Assembly (NCBI RefSeq): GCF_900067135.1
Contig: NZ_FJUR01000002.1
Coordinates: 124,001-188,000, forward strand
Length of the DNA stretch: 64,000 bases
Reading direction: 5' to 3'
Origin: Rhizobium sp. 9140
GTDB taxonomy: Bacteria > Pseudomonadota > Alphaproteobacteria > Rhizobiales > Rhizobiaceae
The translations under genes and the position numbers were made by a program. Shown here one piece after another: positions 1 through 8,705 of this stretch. Under the pieces are notes generated by a model that worked only from the letters and a program-made list of their open reading frames with translations, made no database searches and was not told the DNA's origin. Positions within the stretch are counted from its first letter, which is position 1, and every line of letters begins with the position of its first letter.

Positions 1-451
1 CGTGCGGGTACCGCTCGGCAAAGGCGGCGGGCAGCTGGACCATGTCGAGAAGGGTTCCGATCCGCGTGCGGCGCTCGCAGCGCGGGAAGCCATGGGCGTC
101 CAGCGGGACGGCGATGGACTGGCCGACGGTGCGGCGGGGGTTGAGCGAGGAGCCGGGGTTCTGGAACACCATCTGCACGCGGCGGCCATGCGCCACCCCG
201 TCGGAGCGGTCGTGAATGCTTCGCCCGTCGATCAGGATCTCGCCGCTGTCGGGCGTTTCCAGCCCCATGATCATGCGGGCGATCGTGGATTTGCCCGATC
301 CGCTCTCGCCGGCAAGACCATAGACGCCACCGGCCGCAATCGCCATCGAGACATTTTCGACGGCTTGCAGCGCACCGGTCTTGCGGCCGAAGGCGTTGCG
401 GATCGGGAAGGTTTTACAGAGGTTTTTCAGCTCCAGCATCGGTCCGCTCAT
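1..451 (-). CDS. dppF: Dipeptide/oligopeptide ABC transporter ATPase, DppF-like (3' end cut by window)
   Basis: This is the second ATPase of a peptide-type ABC importer. About 150 N-terminal residues are visible; the gene runs off the left edge. The Walker A motif GESGSGKST lies near residues 48-56, and the Q-loop region reads VFQNPGSSLNP, typical of the oligopeptide ATPase family. The ATG at 451 overlaps the stop of the upstream ATPase in an ATGA, so the two are probably translationally coupled. The Walker B and signature motifs lie outside the window. The family is clear; the substrate (di/oligopeptide, glycoside or similar) cannot be read from the ATPase. Confidence 0.9.
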   Translation of the reverse strand, partial: MSGPMLELKNLCKTFPIRNAFGRKTGALQAVENVSMAIAAGGVYGLAGESGSGKSTIARMIMGLETPDSGEILIDGRSIHDRSDGVAHGRRVQMVFQNPGSSLNPRRTVGQSIAVPLDAHGFPRCERRTRIGTLLDMVQLPAAFAERYPH

Positions 452-1293
452 GCCGGCACCCCGGCGGTTCCGAAGCGCCGCCCGCCGGTCAGGCGCGGCA
501 CGGCGTCGATCAGGCTGCGGGTGTAGTCGTGCGATGGCGCTTCGAAGATCGCAGCGGTTTCGCCCTTCTCGACGATGACGCCCTTCTGCATGACGTAGAC
601 GCTGTTGCACGTCTCGCGCACGACGCCCAGATTGTGGGTGATCATCAGAAGCGCAAGGCCGCGTGCCTCGACCAGATCTTTCAGCAGTTTCAGGATCTGT
701 GCCTGCGTGGTGACGTCCAGCGCGGTTCCCGGCTCGTCGGCGATCAGAAGGTCGGTTTCGCTGAGCAGCGCCATGGCGATCAGCACGCGCTGGCGCATGC
801 CGCCGGAAAGCTCGATCGGATAGGCGCGCGCCGCCCGCTCGGGATCGCGCATGCGCACCTGCGCCAGCGTTTCGTAGACCCTCTGCATCCGGTCTCTGGC
901 AGCGCGGGCGCGGCCGAGGCGCCTGTCGGCATATTTCAGGATCGTTGCCATCTGGTCGGCGATGGTGAAGACCGGATTGAGCGAACTCATCGGGTCCTGA
1001 AACACCATCGACATCGCCGTGCCGCGCAGTTTCAGGCGTTCCTTCTCAGGCATGGCCAGGAGATCCGCGCCGTCATAATAGATCGCGCCGGAGGTGATGC
1101 GGGCAGGGGGCTGGCGCAGCAGACCCATGATGGCCTTCATCGTCACCGTCTTGCCGGACCCGCTTTCGCCGACCAGCGCCACCTGCGAGCGGGCGGGTAC
1201 ATCGAGGCTGACGCCATGCAGCACGGGCACGGTCTGGCCATAGGTGGTGAAGGAGACCGAGAGGTTCTCGACACGCAGGAGAGGGAAGCTCAT
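448..1293 (-). CDS. dppD: Dipeptide/oligopeptide ABC transporter ATPase, DppD-like
   Basis: First ATPase of the peptide-type importer, 281 residues. Walker A GESGSGKT lies at about 42-49, with [11 protein letters not shown] (Q-loop), LSGGMRQRV (signature) and DEPGTALD (Walker B/D-loop; DEPTTALD is more usual). The start at 1293 was chosen because its ATG overlaps the TGA of the upstream permease (ATGA) and gives the standard N-terminus; an open frame extends 74 codons further upstream but overlaps the permease. The C-terminal oligopeptide-family extension is short here. Confidence 0.93.
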   Translation of the reverse strand: MSFPLLRVENLSVSFTTYGQTVPVLHGVSLDVPARSQVALVGESGSGKTVTMKAIMGLLRQPPARITSGAIYYDGADLLAMPEKERLKLRGTAMSMVFQDPMSSLNPVFTIADQMATILKYADRRLGRARAARDRMQRVYETLAQVRMRDPERAARAYPIELSGGMRQRVLIAMALLSETDLLIADEPGTALDVTTQAQILKLLKDLVEARGLALLMITHNLGVVRETCNSVYVMQKGVIVEKGETAAIFEAPSHDYTRSLIDAVPRLTGGRRFGTAGVPA

Positions 1294-2177
1294 CGGACCT
1301 CCTGCACGTCGAAGAGGTCGCGCAAGCCATCGCCGAGCAGGTTGAAGCCCAGCGCGACGAACAGGATGGCAAGGCCCGGAAGCACCGGTTCCCACCAGAA
1401 ATCCGGCAGGAAGCCCGCGCCCTGCGCGACCATGGTGCCGAGATCGGGCGTTGGCGGCTGGATGCCGAGCCCGAGGAAGGAGAGCGAGGCGCCGACAAGG
1501 ATGACGAAGCCGCAATCGAGCGAGGTCTTGACCGCAATGGCGGAAACGCAGTTTGGCAGGATCTCACGGAAGAGGATGTGAAACTTGCTGGCACCGAGTG
1601 TTTCCGCAGCTTCGATGAATTCCTGCGTGCGGATTTGTTTGGTGATCGCGTAGATCAGCCGCGTATGCCAGGTCCACCAGAGTGCAGCGATGGCGAGCAG
1701 GGAATTGACGAGATCGGGCGACAGCACGGCGGCTACAGCCAGCGCCATGACAAGCGGGGGAAGCGCGAGCGCGATGTCCGTCACGCGCATGATGACCGTC
1801 TCGACCCAGCCGCCGAAATAGCCGGCGAGAAGGCCCAGAATTGTGCCGATGGGGACGGCGGTGCCGAGCACGACGAAGGCGAGCAGCAGCGAGATGCGCA
1901 TGCCGTAGATCGTGCGAGTGAAGATGTCGCGACCGACATTGTCCGTGCCGAACCAGAAGGTTAGCGATGGCGGCTGGTGGCGGACCCGGAAGTTGACGAC
2001 GGCGCCGACATGCTCCGGATAAGGTGTGATGAAGGGCGCGAACAGGGCGGCGAGAATGCAGACGAGGACGATGACGGCGCCGATCACGGCCGTCGGATTG
2101 CGCGAGAAGCGGTACCAGTTCTGGTAGGCATTTGACAGGCGGCGCGCCTCTTGGGGGGCAAGTGACGTCCCGGTCAT
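1290..2177 (-). CDS. dppC: Dipeptide/oligopeptide ABC transporter permease, DppC-like
   Basis: Inner-membrane permease of 295 residues. It has an N-terminal OppC-type membrane segment (around 33-55) followed by a BPD transporter domain with the EAA loop region reading EAAETLGASKFHILFREILPN. It begins one base into the stop of the upstream permease (TGATG) and ends in an ATGA with dppD, so the five genes read as one operon. With the DppB-like protein it should form the heterodimeric channel. Confidence 0.93.
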   Translation of the reverse strand: MTGTSLAPQEARRLSNAYQNWYRFSRNPTAVIGAVIVLVCILAALFAPFITPYPEHVGAVVNFRVRHQPPSLTFWFGTDNVGRDIFTRTIYGMRISLLLAFVVLGTAVPIGTILGLLAGYFGGWVETVIMRVTDIALALPPLVMALAVAAVLSPDLVNSLLAIAALWWTWHTRLIYAITKQIRTQEFIEAAETLGASKFHILFREILPNCVSAIAVKTSLDCGFVILVGASLSFLGLGIQPPTPDLGTMVAQGAGFLPDFWWEPVLPGLAILFVALGFNLLGDGLRDLFDVQEVR

Positions 2178-3199
2178 CAGCGGCGCCCCCGGATGCGGAT
2201 GCGTGGATCGACGATGCCAGTGAGAACGTCGATGACGAGGTTGGCGAGCACGAAGAACACGCCGGAGACGATGACCACGCCCATGATGGCGTTCAGATCC
2301 TTTTGCAGGATGGTGCGCACCCCGTAGGCCGCCATGCCGGGCCAGGAGAAGACCAGTTCCACGACAAAGGCGTTGCCGATCAGCGAGGCGAACTCGAGGC
2401 CGAGAATGGTGAGCGGCGGCACGAAACTCGGGCGCAGCATGTACTTGAAGACGCGCACACGCTCGGGGATGCCGAAGGCGCGACCCGCCTCCGCATAATC
2501 CTGGCTGGAGACGTCGATCATGGACGAGCGGGTGATGCGTGCGATCTGCCCCATCGTGGCGGCGGCCAGCGCGATGGACGGGAGGAGCAGATAGCGCAGC
2601 GCTTCGAAAAAGACGTCTAGGCGGCCGTGCAACAGCGCATCGAGGGTGATCAGGCCCGTCATGTCGGCCGAGAAGGCCAGTCCTGGCGGCAGACGGCCGG
2701 TCGTGGGCAGGATATGCAGGACGTAGCCGGCGAGAATCTGAAGAAGGAGGGCCAGAAAGAAGCTCGGCGTCACGGCGGAAAAGATGGCAATGATCCGCAC
2801 CACATTATCAGGCCATTTATCCTTGTGTCGCGCTGCGGCGACGCCCAGGGGTACGCCGAGAACGAAGGCGATCGTGATGGTCGAAAGGACGAGCTCGAAG
2901 GTCGCCGCGAAGGTCTGGCGGATATCGTTCGCCACCGGCTGCTCCGTCAGGAGCGACCGCCCGAGATCGCCGCGCGCGAGGCCCGCGACATAGATGCCGT
3001 ATTGCTGGATGAGCGGCTGGTTGAACCCCAGTGTCTCGCGCAGTTGCTCGACCTGCTCGACGCTCGCCCGTGGTCCGAGCGCAAGCCGCACGGGGTCGCC
3101 CGGCATGGCGCGGGCGATGATGAAGATCACCACCGAGAGCCCGAAAAGAACCAGCAGCGACCACGCAACACGCCTGAGAAGGAAGAGCAGAAATTCCAA
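2177..3199 (-). CDS. dppB: Dipeptide/oligopeptide ABC transporter permease, DppB-like
   Basis: Inner-membrane permease of about 340 residues. The N-terminus FLLRRVAWSLLVLFGLSVVIF is the usual DppB first helix, followed by the conserved periplasmic block PGDPVRLALGP and an EAA-type loop (EAGRAFGIPERVRVFKYML). The frame opens at a TTG at 3199 with only a weak purine-rich stretch ahead, so the exact start is uncertain. It is separated from the binding-protein gene by about 170 bases that carry a strong stem-loop. Confidence 0.9.
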   Translation of the reverse strand: MEFLLFLLRRVAWSLLVLFGLSVVIFIIARAMPGDPVRLALGPRASVEQVEQLRETLGFNQPLIQQYGIYVAGLARGDLGRSLLTEQPVANDIRQTFAATFELVLSTITIAFVLGVPLGVAAARHKDKWPDNVVRIIAIFSAVTPSFFLALLLQILAGYVLHILPTTGRLPPGLAFSADMTGLITLDALLHGRLDVFFEALRYLLLPSIALAAATMGQIARITRSSMIDVSSQDYAEAGRAFGIPERVRVFKYMLRPSFVPPLTILGLEFASLIGNAFVVELVFSWPGMAAYGVRTILQKDLNAIMGVVIVSGVFFVLANLVIDVLTGIVDPRIRIRGRR

Positions 3200-3274
3200 G
3201 AATTCAGCCTTTTCGAAGGATCAGAGCGACAATTCGCGGTTCAAGGGATCGAGGCGACAGGGAGCGGAGAGCGT

Positions 3275-3310
3275 GTCCCGGTCCGCCTTGGGAGGACGGC
3301 GGACCGGGAC
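3275..3310 (-). promoter_or_regulatory. Intercistronic 13-bp stem-loop between dppA and dppB
   Basis: GTCCCGGTCCGCC at 3275-3287 and its exact reverse complement at 3298-3310 enclose a 10-base loop. There is no T-run after it in the direction of transcription, so it is unlikely to be a full intrinsic terminator. Such a hairpin after a binding-protein gene commonly stabilises the upstream mRNA and lowers expression of the membrane components. That role is inferred; the repeat itself is direct. Confidence 0.75.
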
Positions 3311-3370
3311 GAGGGAAACGGCGGCCTGGAACGTCAGATCAGGACGGTCGCCGGTTTCTCTGACGGGCTG

Positions 3371-4930
3371 TCAGTTGCAGGTCCAGCTGTAGCGCGTGAA
3401 GTCGTAGTCGAAGGACTGCATGGGGACGGCCTTGAAGCCGGTCAGGCATTTGTCCATCGCGTGCTGGACTGTCTGCGTCATCAGGAAGACGTCCGGCTGG
3501 ATCTCGACCAGCTTGCGCTGGAGATCCTTGTAGATCACGGCCTGCTTCGAAACGTCGGCGGTCGATCGGGCCTCGTCGATCAGGGCGTCGATGGCCGGAT
3601 CCTGCAGCCATTCGGCGGAGGCCCAGGTGCCTGCGGATTTCGAGTGATACTGGGTGAAGAACATCGAGTCGGGCGAGGGATAGGTCGGCCCAAAGAAGAT
3701 CTGGTTGACGGCGGGCGTCGTCTCGACCTTGGTCGCGATCTCCGTCACGCGATTCCACGGATCGGCCTGCTGTGTCACCTTGAAGCCGAGCTGTTCGAGG
3801 TTCGACTGCATCAGGAGGCTGATTTCCTCCTCGAACTTGGTGCCGGCGACATAGCCGAGCGTGATCGGGATGTCGGAGCCGGCATATTTCGACTTGGCGA
3901 TCTCGGCCTTCGCCGCTTCCAGATCGTATGACGGTGCGGACACGTCGTCGGCGTGGAATTCCTTGAAGCCGGCCGGCAGAGGTGTTGTCAGTTCGCCGCC
4001 GGGAAGGATGACCTCGCGGATCGTCTGGTAGTCGGTCGCCAGCGCCAGCGCGCGGCGGATGTGCAAATCGTCGGTCGGCGGCACCTTGGTGTTGAGCTTC
4101 AGGTAGAATGCTGTCGTCGTGGGTTCGCTGACGACGGTGAAGCGCCCCATGTCGGCAAGCGCCTTGTAGGTCTCGGGCGACTGGTACTGGCTGGTCATGG
4201 TCAGTTCGCCGGAGGCCGCCAGCGACCGCACGGTCGCCTCGTCATTGGTGATGATCCAGCGCACCTCGTCGATCGCACCCTTGCCGAAGCCCTTGTAATA
4301 ATTGGGGTCGCGCTCGATCGTCATCCGTGCGCCGCGGTCCCATTCGATCAGCTTGTAGGCGCCGGCACCGGCAACGGTGCTGCCGAGATAGGCCTGTGCG
4401 TCGTCGCTGCCCTTGTTGGCCTCGACCAGGTCCGAATTGACGATGAAGACGGCGGGAACCGTCGTCAGGAACGGGGCAAAGGTCTTTGACAGCGTGAACT
4501 TGACCGTCTTGTCATCGACCGCGACGATCGAGCCAGGCTTCAGGACATCCGTGAAGAGGTTGGCCGGGCCTTGGTTGATGCGGAAGAGCCGCTCGAACGA
4601 GTAGACCACATCCTTCGCCTCGACCGGCGTGCCATCCGAGAATTTGGCGTCGGCCCGGATCTTGTAGGTTACTTCCTTGGCATCGTCCGACACGGTCCAG
4701 CTTTCCGCAAGCTCAGGGATGATCTTGCCGGTCGGATCGACCGTGGTCAGGCTGTCATAGAGGTTCACCGCGGACATGTAGTCCGTGTAGTCCGAGATCT
4801 TGGCCGGATCGATCGTGCCGAAAATCTGGACGGTGTTCATGGTCACGACGGTTTTCGCCGCAGCCGATCCGGCATAGCCGGCAGCCAGTGCAATGGCGGC
4901 GGTGGAGGCAAGGATGCAAAGGGTGCGCAT
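3371..4930 (-). CDS. dppA: Peptide-type ABC transporter substrate-binding protein (SBP_bac_5), DppA-like
   Basis: Periplasmic solute-binding protein of about 519 residues, family 5. It has an N-terminal Sec signal peptide (hydrophobic, ending in an AAA-K junction near residue 25). Family 5 features include the block PELAESWTVSDDAKEVTYKI and DGTPVEAKDVVYSFER. The ATG at 4930 was preferred over one 12 bases upstream because GGGAGA sits at the right distance before it. First gene of the importer operon. The next upstream gene is a large LuxR-type regulator, and the intervening promoter carries repeats that may be its target. The ligand is unknown. Confidence 0.92.
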   Translation of the reverse strand: MRTLCILASTAAIALAAGYAGSAAAKTVVTMNTVQIFGTIDPAKISDYTDYMSAVNLYDSLTTVDPTGKIIPELAESWTVSDDAKEVTYKIRADAKFSDGTPVEAKDVVYSFERLFRINQGPANLFTDVLKPGSIVAVDDKTVKFTLSKTFAPFLTTVPAVFIVNSDLVEANKGSDDAQAYLGSTVAGAGAYKLIEWDRGARMTIERDPNYYKGFGKGAIDEVRWIITNDEATVRSLAASGELTMTSQYQSPETYKALADMGRFTVVSEPTTTAFYLKLNTKVPPTDDLHIRRALALATDYQTIREVILPGGELTTPLPAGFKEFHADDVSAPSYDLEAAKAEIAKSKYAGSDIPITLGYVAGTKFEEEISLLMQSNLEQLGFKVTQQADPWNRVTEIATKVETTPAVNQIFFGPTYPSPDSMFFTQYHSKSAGTWASAEWLQDPAIDALIDEARSTADVSKQAVIYKDLQRKLVEIQPDVFLMTQTVQHAMDKCLTGFKAVPMQSFDYDFTRYSWTCN

Positions 4931-5039
4931 TGTATCTCCCATGTTTATCGAAGGTTCCCGGCGCGGTCCCTATTGACCGTCATCTCGTTGTTGGACGCGA
5001 GGATGCATTGCGAAACGACGCACCTCAAGCGTCACCACG

Positions 5040-5070
5040 TTTAGGTTTTTGCCTAAATGGTCTAGGTTTT
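5040..5070. promoter_or_regulatory. Repeat cluster upstream of dppA, candidate regulator site
   Basis: TAGGTTTT occurs at 5042-5049 and again at 5063-5070, exactly 21 bases (two helical turns) apart, and CCTAAA at 5052-5057 forms an inverted copy of TTTAGG at 5040-5045. The cluster lies about 110 bases upstream of the dppA start and just beyond the end of the LAL-type regulator gene. LAL regulators such as MalT bind repeated short boxes, so this is a reasonable operator candidate. Binding is inferred. Confidence 0.45.
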
Positions 5071-5091
5071 GTGCGAACGGTTCACGAAAGG

Positions 5092-7536
5092 CTAGCCGAG
5101 AAGGTCGAGTGCCCGAGCGGAGCGGATCGCTTCCTGGCGGCTGCGACAGCCGAGCTTCCGGTAAACATTGCCGAGATGGAACTTCACGGTCGCTTCGCTA
5201 AGGCCAAGCGTGTTCGCCACGTCCTTGTTGGCGGCGCCTTCGGAGATCATCAACAGGATCTTGCTTTCACGCCGCGACAGCGTGTTGGCCATCTTGGTGG
5301 ACTGGTTGTCGAGGCGGCCGGAATCCCTCAGCTTGCGGAGAATCTGGCGGTTGCCCGTGACGGTGGACAGGAAGCCGCCGATGCGCTGGTTGTCGATCAG
5401 TTCCTGCAGAAAGACGCGCTCTTCGGCGAGCGGGGCGATGCTGCCGAGCCGTGCGCAGTCGCCGAAGGTCTTCTGGAGCACGGCGCGTGCCTGCGTCGCA
5501 TTGCGCTGGCGCTTGGCGACATAGGCAAGCCAGATCTCGGCGCTCATCCGCTGGCGATCCGTCAGGTTCAAGTTGCCAATGATGGTGGTTACGAGCTGGT
5601 CGAGGCCGGGCCGTTGCGGCGCTTCATAGACGAGCTGGCGTAGCCAGATAAGCGCCAGCGCCAGTTCGTCACGCTCCTGCACGCGCGCGAGAGGCTCACC
5701 GCCCGCCAGAACGAAGGCCCGATCGACCCGGCCTGATATCGCCGACAGCGTGTCGGCCGCTTCCTGCCAGCGGTTTGCGTTCTGAAGGACGGCAGCCTCG
5801 CGGATTGAGATCATCGCCTGGAACTGCCCGTTCGATGTCTGGTAGACGCGCCAGCGGTCGAGAAAGCTTCGGGCGGCCATGGTGGAAAAGTGCTCGCCCA
5901 ACGCCTGACTGCCATAGTGGAGCGCAAATTCGAGAAGGCTCGGCCAGATTTCGCCGTGGGCGAAACCATCGATCTCGAGATTGAGAAACCGCGCCAGCGG
6001 CTCGGCTCGCCCGGCTTCGTACTCAACGCACGCTTCTATCAGCACTTGCAGCCGCACATCGTTGGGGCTTTCGAACGGCAATTCCGCGATAAAAGCAGCC
6101 GATTGCGTCGCGTAACGGCGTGCGGCCAGCGCATCGCCCATCATGAGCCGGATCAGTGTTTGGTGGAGACTGATGTAGAAGGCGAGGAGCGGCGCCTGTG
6201 CGGCGCGATAATGAAACATCGCACGCTGCGCCACCTCTTCGGCGGCCGCGAACTGTCGGTTGCGGATGTAAAATTCGAGCACCGAGTTATAGAAGCTACC
6301 CCGCGACAGATGGTCTTCCACCGGAAACTCCGCGATCAGCGCATAGGCCCGCTCCAGCAGTTCCTCGGAGAAGAAATAGTCCTCGTAGAGCAGCATCACG
6401 AGCCGGAACGCCCGAAACTGACGCGAGAAAACCGAGCGGCTGGAAAACACCTGCGTGTAGTCGTTGGCGACGTCTCCGAAGCGGTCGATGAGCAGGCGGC
6501 GGGCGCGCGAGATATCGCCGAGCTTCAGCGATTGCAACGCCCTGGCGAGAACGAGGACCTCTGTCTGGAGGGAAAAGGTCAGCGGAAACCCGGCAAGGAC
6601 GGTGTCGAAGGCTTGAGGCCCGAAATAGTAGAGAAAGAAGGGGCCGCCCGCATCCTGGAAGATTCGCAGCGCATTGTCGAAGAGGCCGGCATTCTGGAAG
6701 GCGCAGATTGCCTCGACCACGAGACCTCTCGCCCTGTAAGCTTCGGCAATGGCCTTGGCGCTTCCGGCATTGCGCAAACGCCGCTCCATCACATGGTCGA
6801 TCGCCTCGCGCAGGACGTCACGCACGCCTGCCACCACCAGCGTCGGACGACCGGTGCCGTCAGGCCGCATCAGGAACGGCGCCGTGAGGGGCAAAGGAGA
6901 TGTGGTGGGGACGTGCGATGTGGAGAAGGACGGATGCCGTGTCGCAGCACTCGTACCGCTGATCGCCTCGACCAGCATCCGTTGCAGAGCAACGAGTTCC
7001 TCGTCTGGCATCGTCGCCAGCACCTCGGCTTCGAGAAATGCACGCAGGATATCTGCAGGGCCTTCGAAGAGACGGGTATTGAACACGGCCAGCGGCCACC
7101 CCCCGCTTTTAGCGGCCACATCTTCGGAAGCGCTCCCGAACAGCCGTTCAAGCTCGCCGTACGACATCGTCAGGCCCTCGCTGCCGATCAGCGTTGCCTG
7201 TCCGTAGGCCAGTGCCCGCGCTTGGCCCGGCAGCACCGTGTCCGGACGTTTCGCGATGATCAGGCGGTGATTACCGGAGACGTAGGCCTCGGGAATGGCG
7301 AGAGGCGCGGTGTAGGGCGGGATATCCCACAGGCGAAGCACAGTGTCGGTGGTGGAGCCGTCTGCCGGACCGGTGGGCGGCTGGGGCGAGCGAGCGACGG
7401 CGGCTCCCATGCGATGTGCGATCAATGCCAGGACAGACGACTTGCCCATGCCGGCAGGAGCATCCAGAATGACGATCGGCGTCCGGGCACCGAGGATGCT
7501 GGCGATCAGTTCAGGCCGGTCGATCAGAGCACCCAT
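5092..7536 (-). CDS. Large LuxR-family (LAL/MalT-like) transcriptional regulator
   Basis: An 814-residue regulator with an N-terminal P-loop NTPase (Walker A APAGMGKSS near 26-34), a long helical middle part resembling the tetratricopeptide-like region of MalT/LAL proteins, and a C-terminal LuxR HTH at about 750-805 (LSRRESKILLMISEGAANKD, then SEATVKFHLGNVYRKLG). The start is supported by GGAGG six bases before the ATG. Such proteins usually activate a nearby catabolic or uptake operon after binding ATP and an inducer. It is followed on the same strand by dppA, the most likely target. The inducer is unknown. At about 814 residues it is slightly shorter than typical MalT (about 900). Confidence 0.87.
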   Translation of the reverse strand: MGALIDRPELIASILGARTPIVILDAPAGMGKSSVLALIAHRMGAAVARSPQPPTGPADGSTTDTVLRLWDIPPYTAPLAIPEAYVSGNHRLIIAKRPDTVLPGQARALAYGQATLIGSEGLTMSYGELERLFGSASEDVAAKSGGWPLAVFNTRLFEGPADILRAFLEAEVLATMPDEELVALQRMLVEAISGTSAATRHPSFSTSHVPTTSPLPLTAPFLMRPDGTGRPTLVVAGVRDVLREAIDHVMERRLRNAGSAKAIAEAYRARGLVVEAICAFQNAGLFDNALRIFQDAGGPFFLYYFGPQAFDTVLAGFPLTFSLQTEVLVLARALQSLKLGDISRARRLLIDRFGDVANDYTQVFSSRSVFSRQFRAFRLVMLLYEDYFFSEELLERAYALIAEFPVEDHLSRGSFYNSVLEFYIRNRQFAAAEEVAQRAMFHYRAAQAPLLAFYISLHQTLIRLMMGDALAARRYATQSAAFIAELPFESPNDVRLQVLIEACVEYEAGRAEPLARFLNLEIDGFAHGEIWPSLLEFALHYGSQALGEHFSTMAARSFLDRWRVYQTSNGQFQAMISIREAAVLQNANRWQEAADTLSAISGRVDRAFVLAGGEPLARVQERDELALALIWLRQLVYEAPQRPGLDQLVTTIIGNLNLTDRQRMSAEIWLAYVAKRQRNATQARAVLQKTFGDCARLGSIAPLAEERVFLQELIDNQRIGGFLSTVTGNRQILRKLRDSGRLDNQSTKMANTLSRRESKILLMISEGAANKDVANTLGLSEATVKFHLGNVYRKLGCRSRQEAIRSARALDLLG

Positions 7537-7722
7537 CTCAGTCCTCCGGAAGGGTTACGCGGCGCCTCGGTAGCAACTGCCGGGCTGTTTCGCCAGTCCC
7601 CAGCCGCGGGACGACGACGACCACCGGATTGCGACTGACGAAATCCATGCCGCCGAACCCGGTTTTCGTATCGCTACCGAGTCATTCAAGGTTTCTGCGG
7701 CTGTTGACTCAGCTCCAGCCTC

Positions 7723-8676
7723 CTACATCTGGAGAAGGCGCTCTGCCGTGAACTTGTCGGTGACGAGAATATCGATAACGCCGACCTTCAACGCTCCGGC
7801 GATGGCGGCGGTTTTCTTCGCGCCGCCTGCCAGCGCGATCACGCGTTCGACACGGGCAAGATCTTCGAGGGGAAGACCGATGACGCGATCGTCGAGCGGC
7901 GTCTTCACTGGGTGGCCGTCTTTGTCAAAGAAGCGGAGCGAAATATCACCGACGGCGCCGGCGTCTGCAAGATCCGCCAGTTCGCGGGCAGAGAAGATAT
8001 TGCCGGAGCGCGCGAGCAGTTCAGATGGTTCCACAGCGCCGATGCCGACGATGGCGAGCGTGATGCTGCCGAAGAGATCGACCGTTTCGCGCACGAAGGG
8101 GTCGGCCATCATCAGGAGCCGCGCCTCGCGCGACGAGGTCACCCCCTGCACGGGCAGCAGTTTCGGCTCGGCGCCCGTGAGGCCGGCAAGCCGCGTCGTC
8201 AGCTGCGTCGCATGGGTCTGCACCGAGGGATCGCCCATGCCGCCGAGCGTCTGCACCACGAACTTGGCGCGGGCACTTTTCTGCGGATGGATGTTCTCCA
8301 CCATCTTGAAGATCGTCTGGCTCCAGCTGGAAACGCCGATCGTTTCGCCCGGCGCCAACGTGATCTCGAGGAGATGGGCCGCGGCCTCGCCGATCCGCGA
8401 CATGATGGCGCCGTCACGATCCTCCGTGCACTCGACGACGACGGCTTCCGGCAGGTTGAAACGCTCCCGCAGCGCGCTTTCGAGATCGCCATAGGTTCCG
8501 ACCGGAGGAATGACGCTGGTCCGGACGATGCCTTCAGTTTCCGCGCGCTTGAGCATGCGCGAAACGGTCGCTTGGCTTAGCCTCAGGTGCTCCGCGATCT
8601 CCGCCTGCCGGCGCCGCTCGATGTGATACATCTGGGCGACCCGCGAGATCAGGCGGAGTTCGTTGAGGCGTCCCAT
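7723..8676 (-). CDS. SorC-family sugar-responsive transcriptional regulator
   Basis: Regulator of 317 residues with an N-terminal HTH (around 20-45, RQAEIAEHLRLSQATVSRML) and a C-terminal SorC/DeoR-type sugar-phosphate-binding domain (PF04198 style; conserved GVIDILVTDKFTAERLL at the end). It begins 21 bases after the kinase stop, so it is probably the last gene of the transketolase-kinase operon. A 16-bp palindrome sits directly in front of its start and resembles elements in the divergent 12.1-kb promoter, suggesting autoregulation and control of both operons. SorC proteins respond to phosphorylated sugars; the effector here would fit the kinase product. Confidence 0.9.
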   Translation of the reverse strand: MGRLNELRLISRVAQMYHIERRRQAEIAEHLRLSQATVSRMLKRAETEGIVRTSVIPPVGTYGDLESALRERFNLPEAVVVECTEDRDGAIMSRIGEAAAHLLEITLAPGETIGVSSWSQTIFKMVENIHPQKSARAKFVVQTLGGMGDPSVQTHATQLTTRLAGLTGAEPKLLPVQGVTSSREARLLMMADPFVRETVDLFGSITLAIVGIGAVEPSELLARSGNIFSARELADLADAGAVGDISLRFFDKDGHPVKTPLDDRVIGLPLEDLARVERVIALAGGAKKTAAIAGALKVGVIDILVTDKFTAERLLQM

Positions 8677-8689
8677 GGGCGTTCCCGTC

Positions 8690-8705
8690 GTGAATTTTTA
8701 TTCAC
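8690..8705. promoter_or_regulatory. SorC operator candidate (copy 1)
   Basis: GTGAATTTTTATTCAC has perfect 6-bp arms (GTGAAT/ATTCAC) around TTTT, 14 bases before the sorC start and overlapping the last codons of the kinase. A 13/16 match occurs at 12157-12172 in the promoter shared by the transporter and transketolase operons. Regulation by the adjacent SorC protein is inferred. Confidence 0.55.

Noticed and set aside
5890..7638. A 582-codon plus-strand frame opposite the LAL regulator
   Set aside because: The minus-strand protein has an NTPase and LuxR HTH; the opposite frame has no recognisable content.
7713..7734. CTCCAG/CTGGAG hairpin across the sorC stop codon as a terminator
   Set aside because: Only 6 bp with a 10-base loop and no T-run; too weak to annotate.
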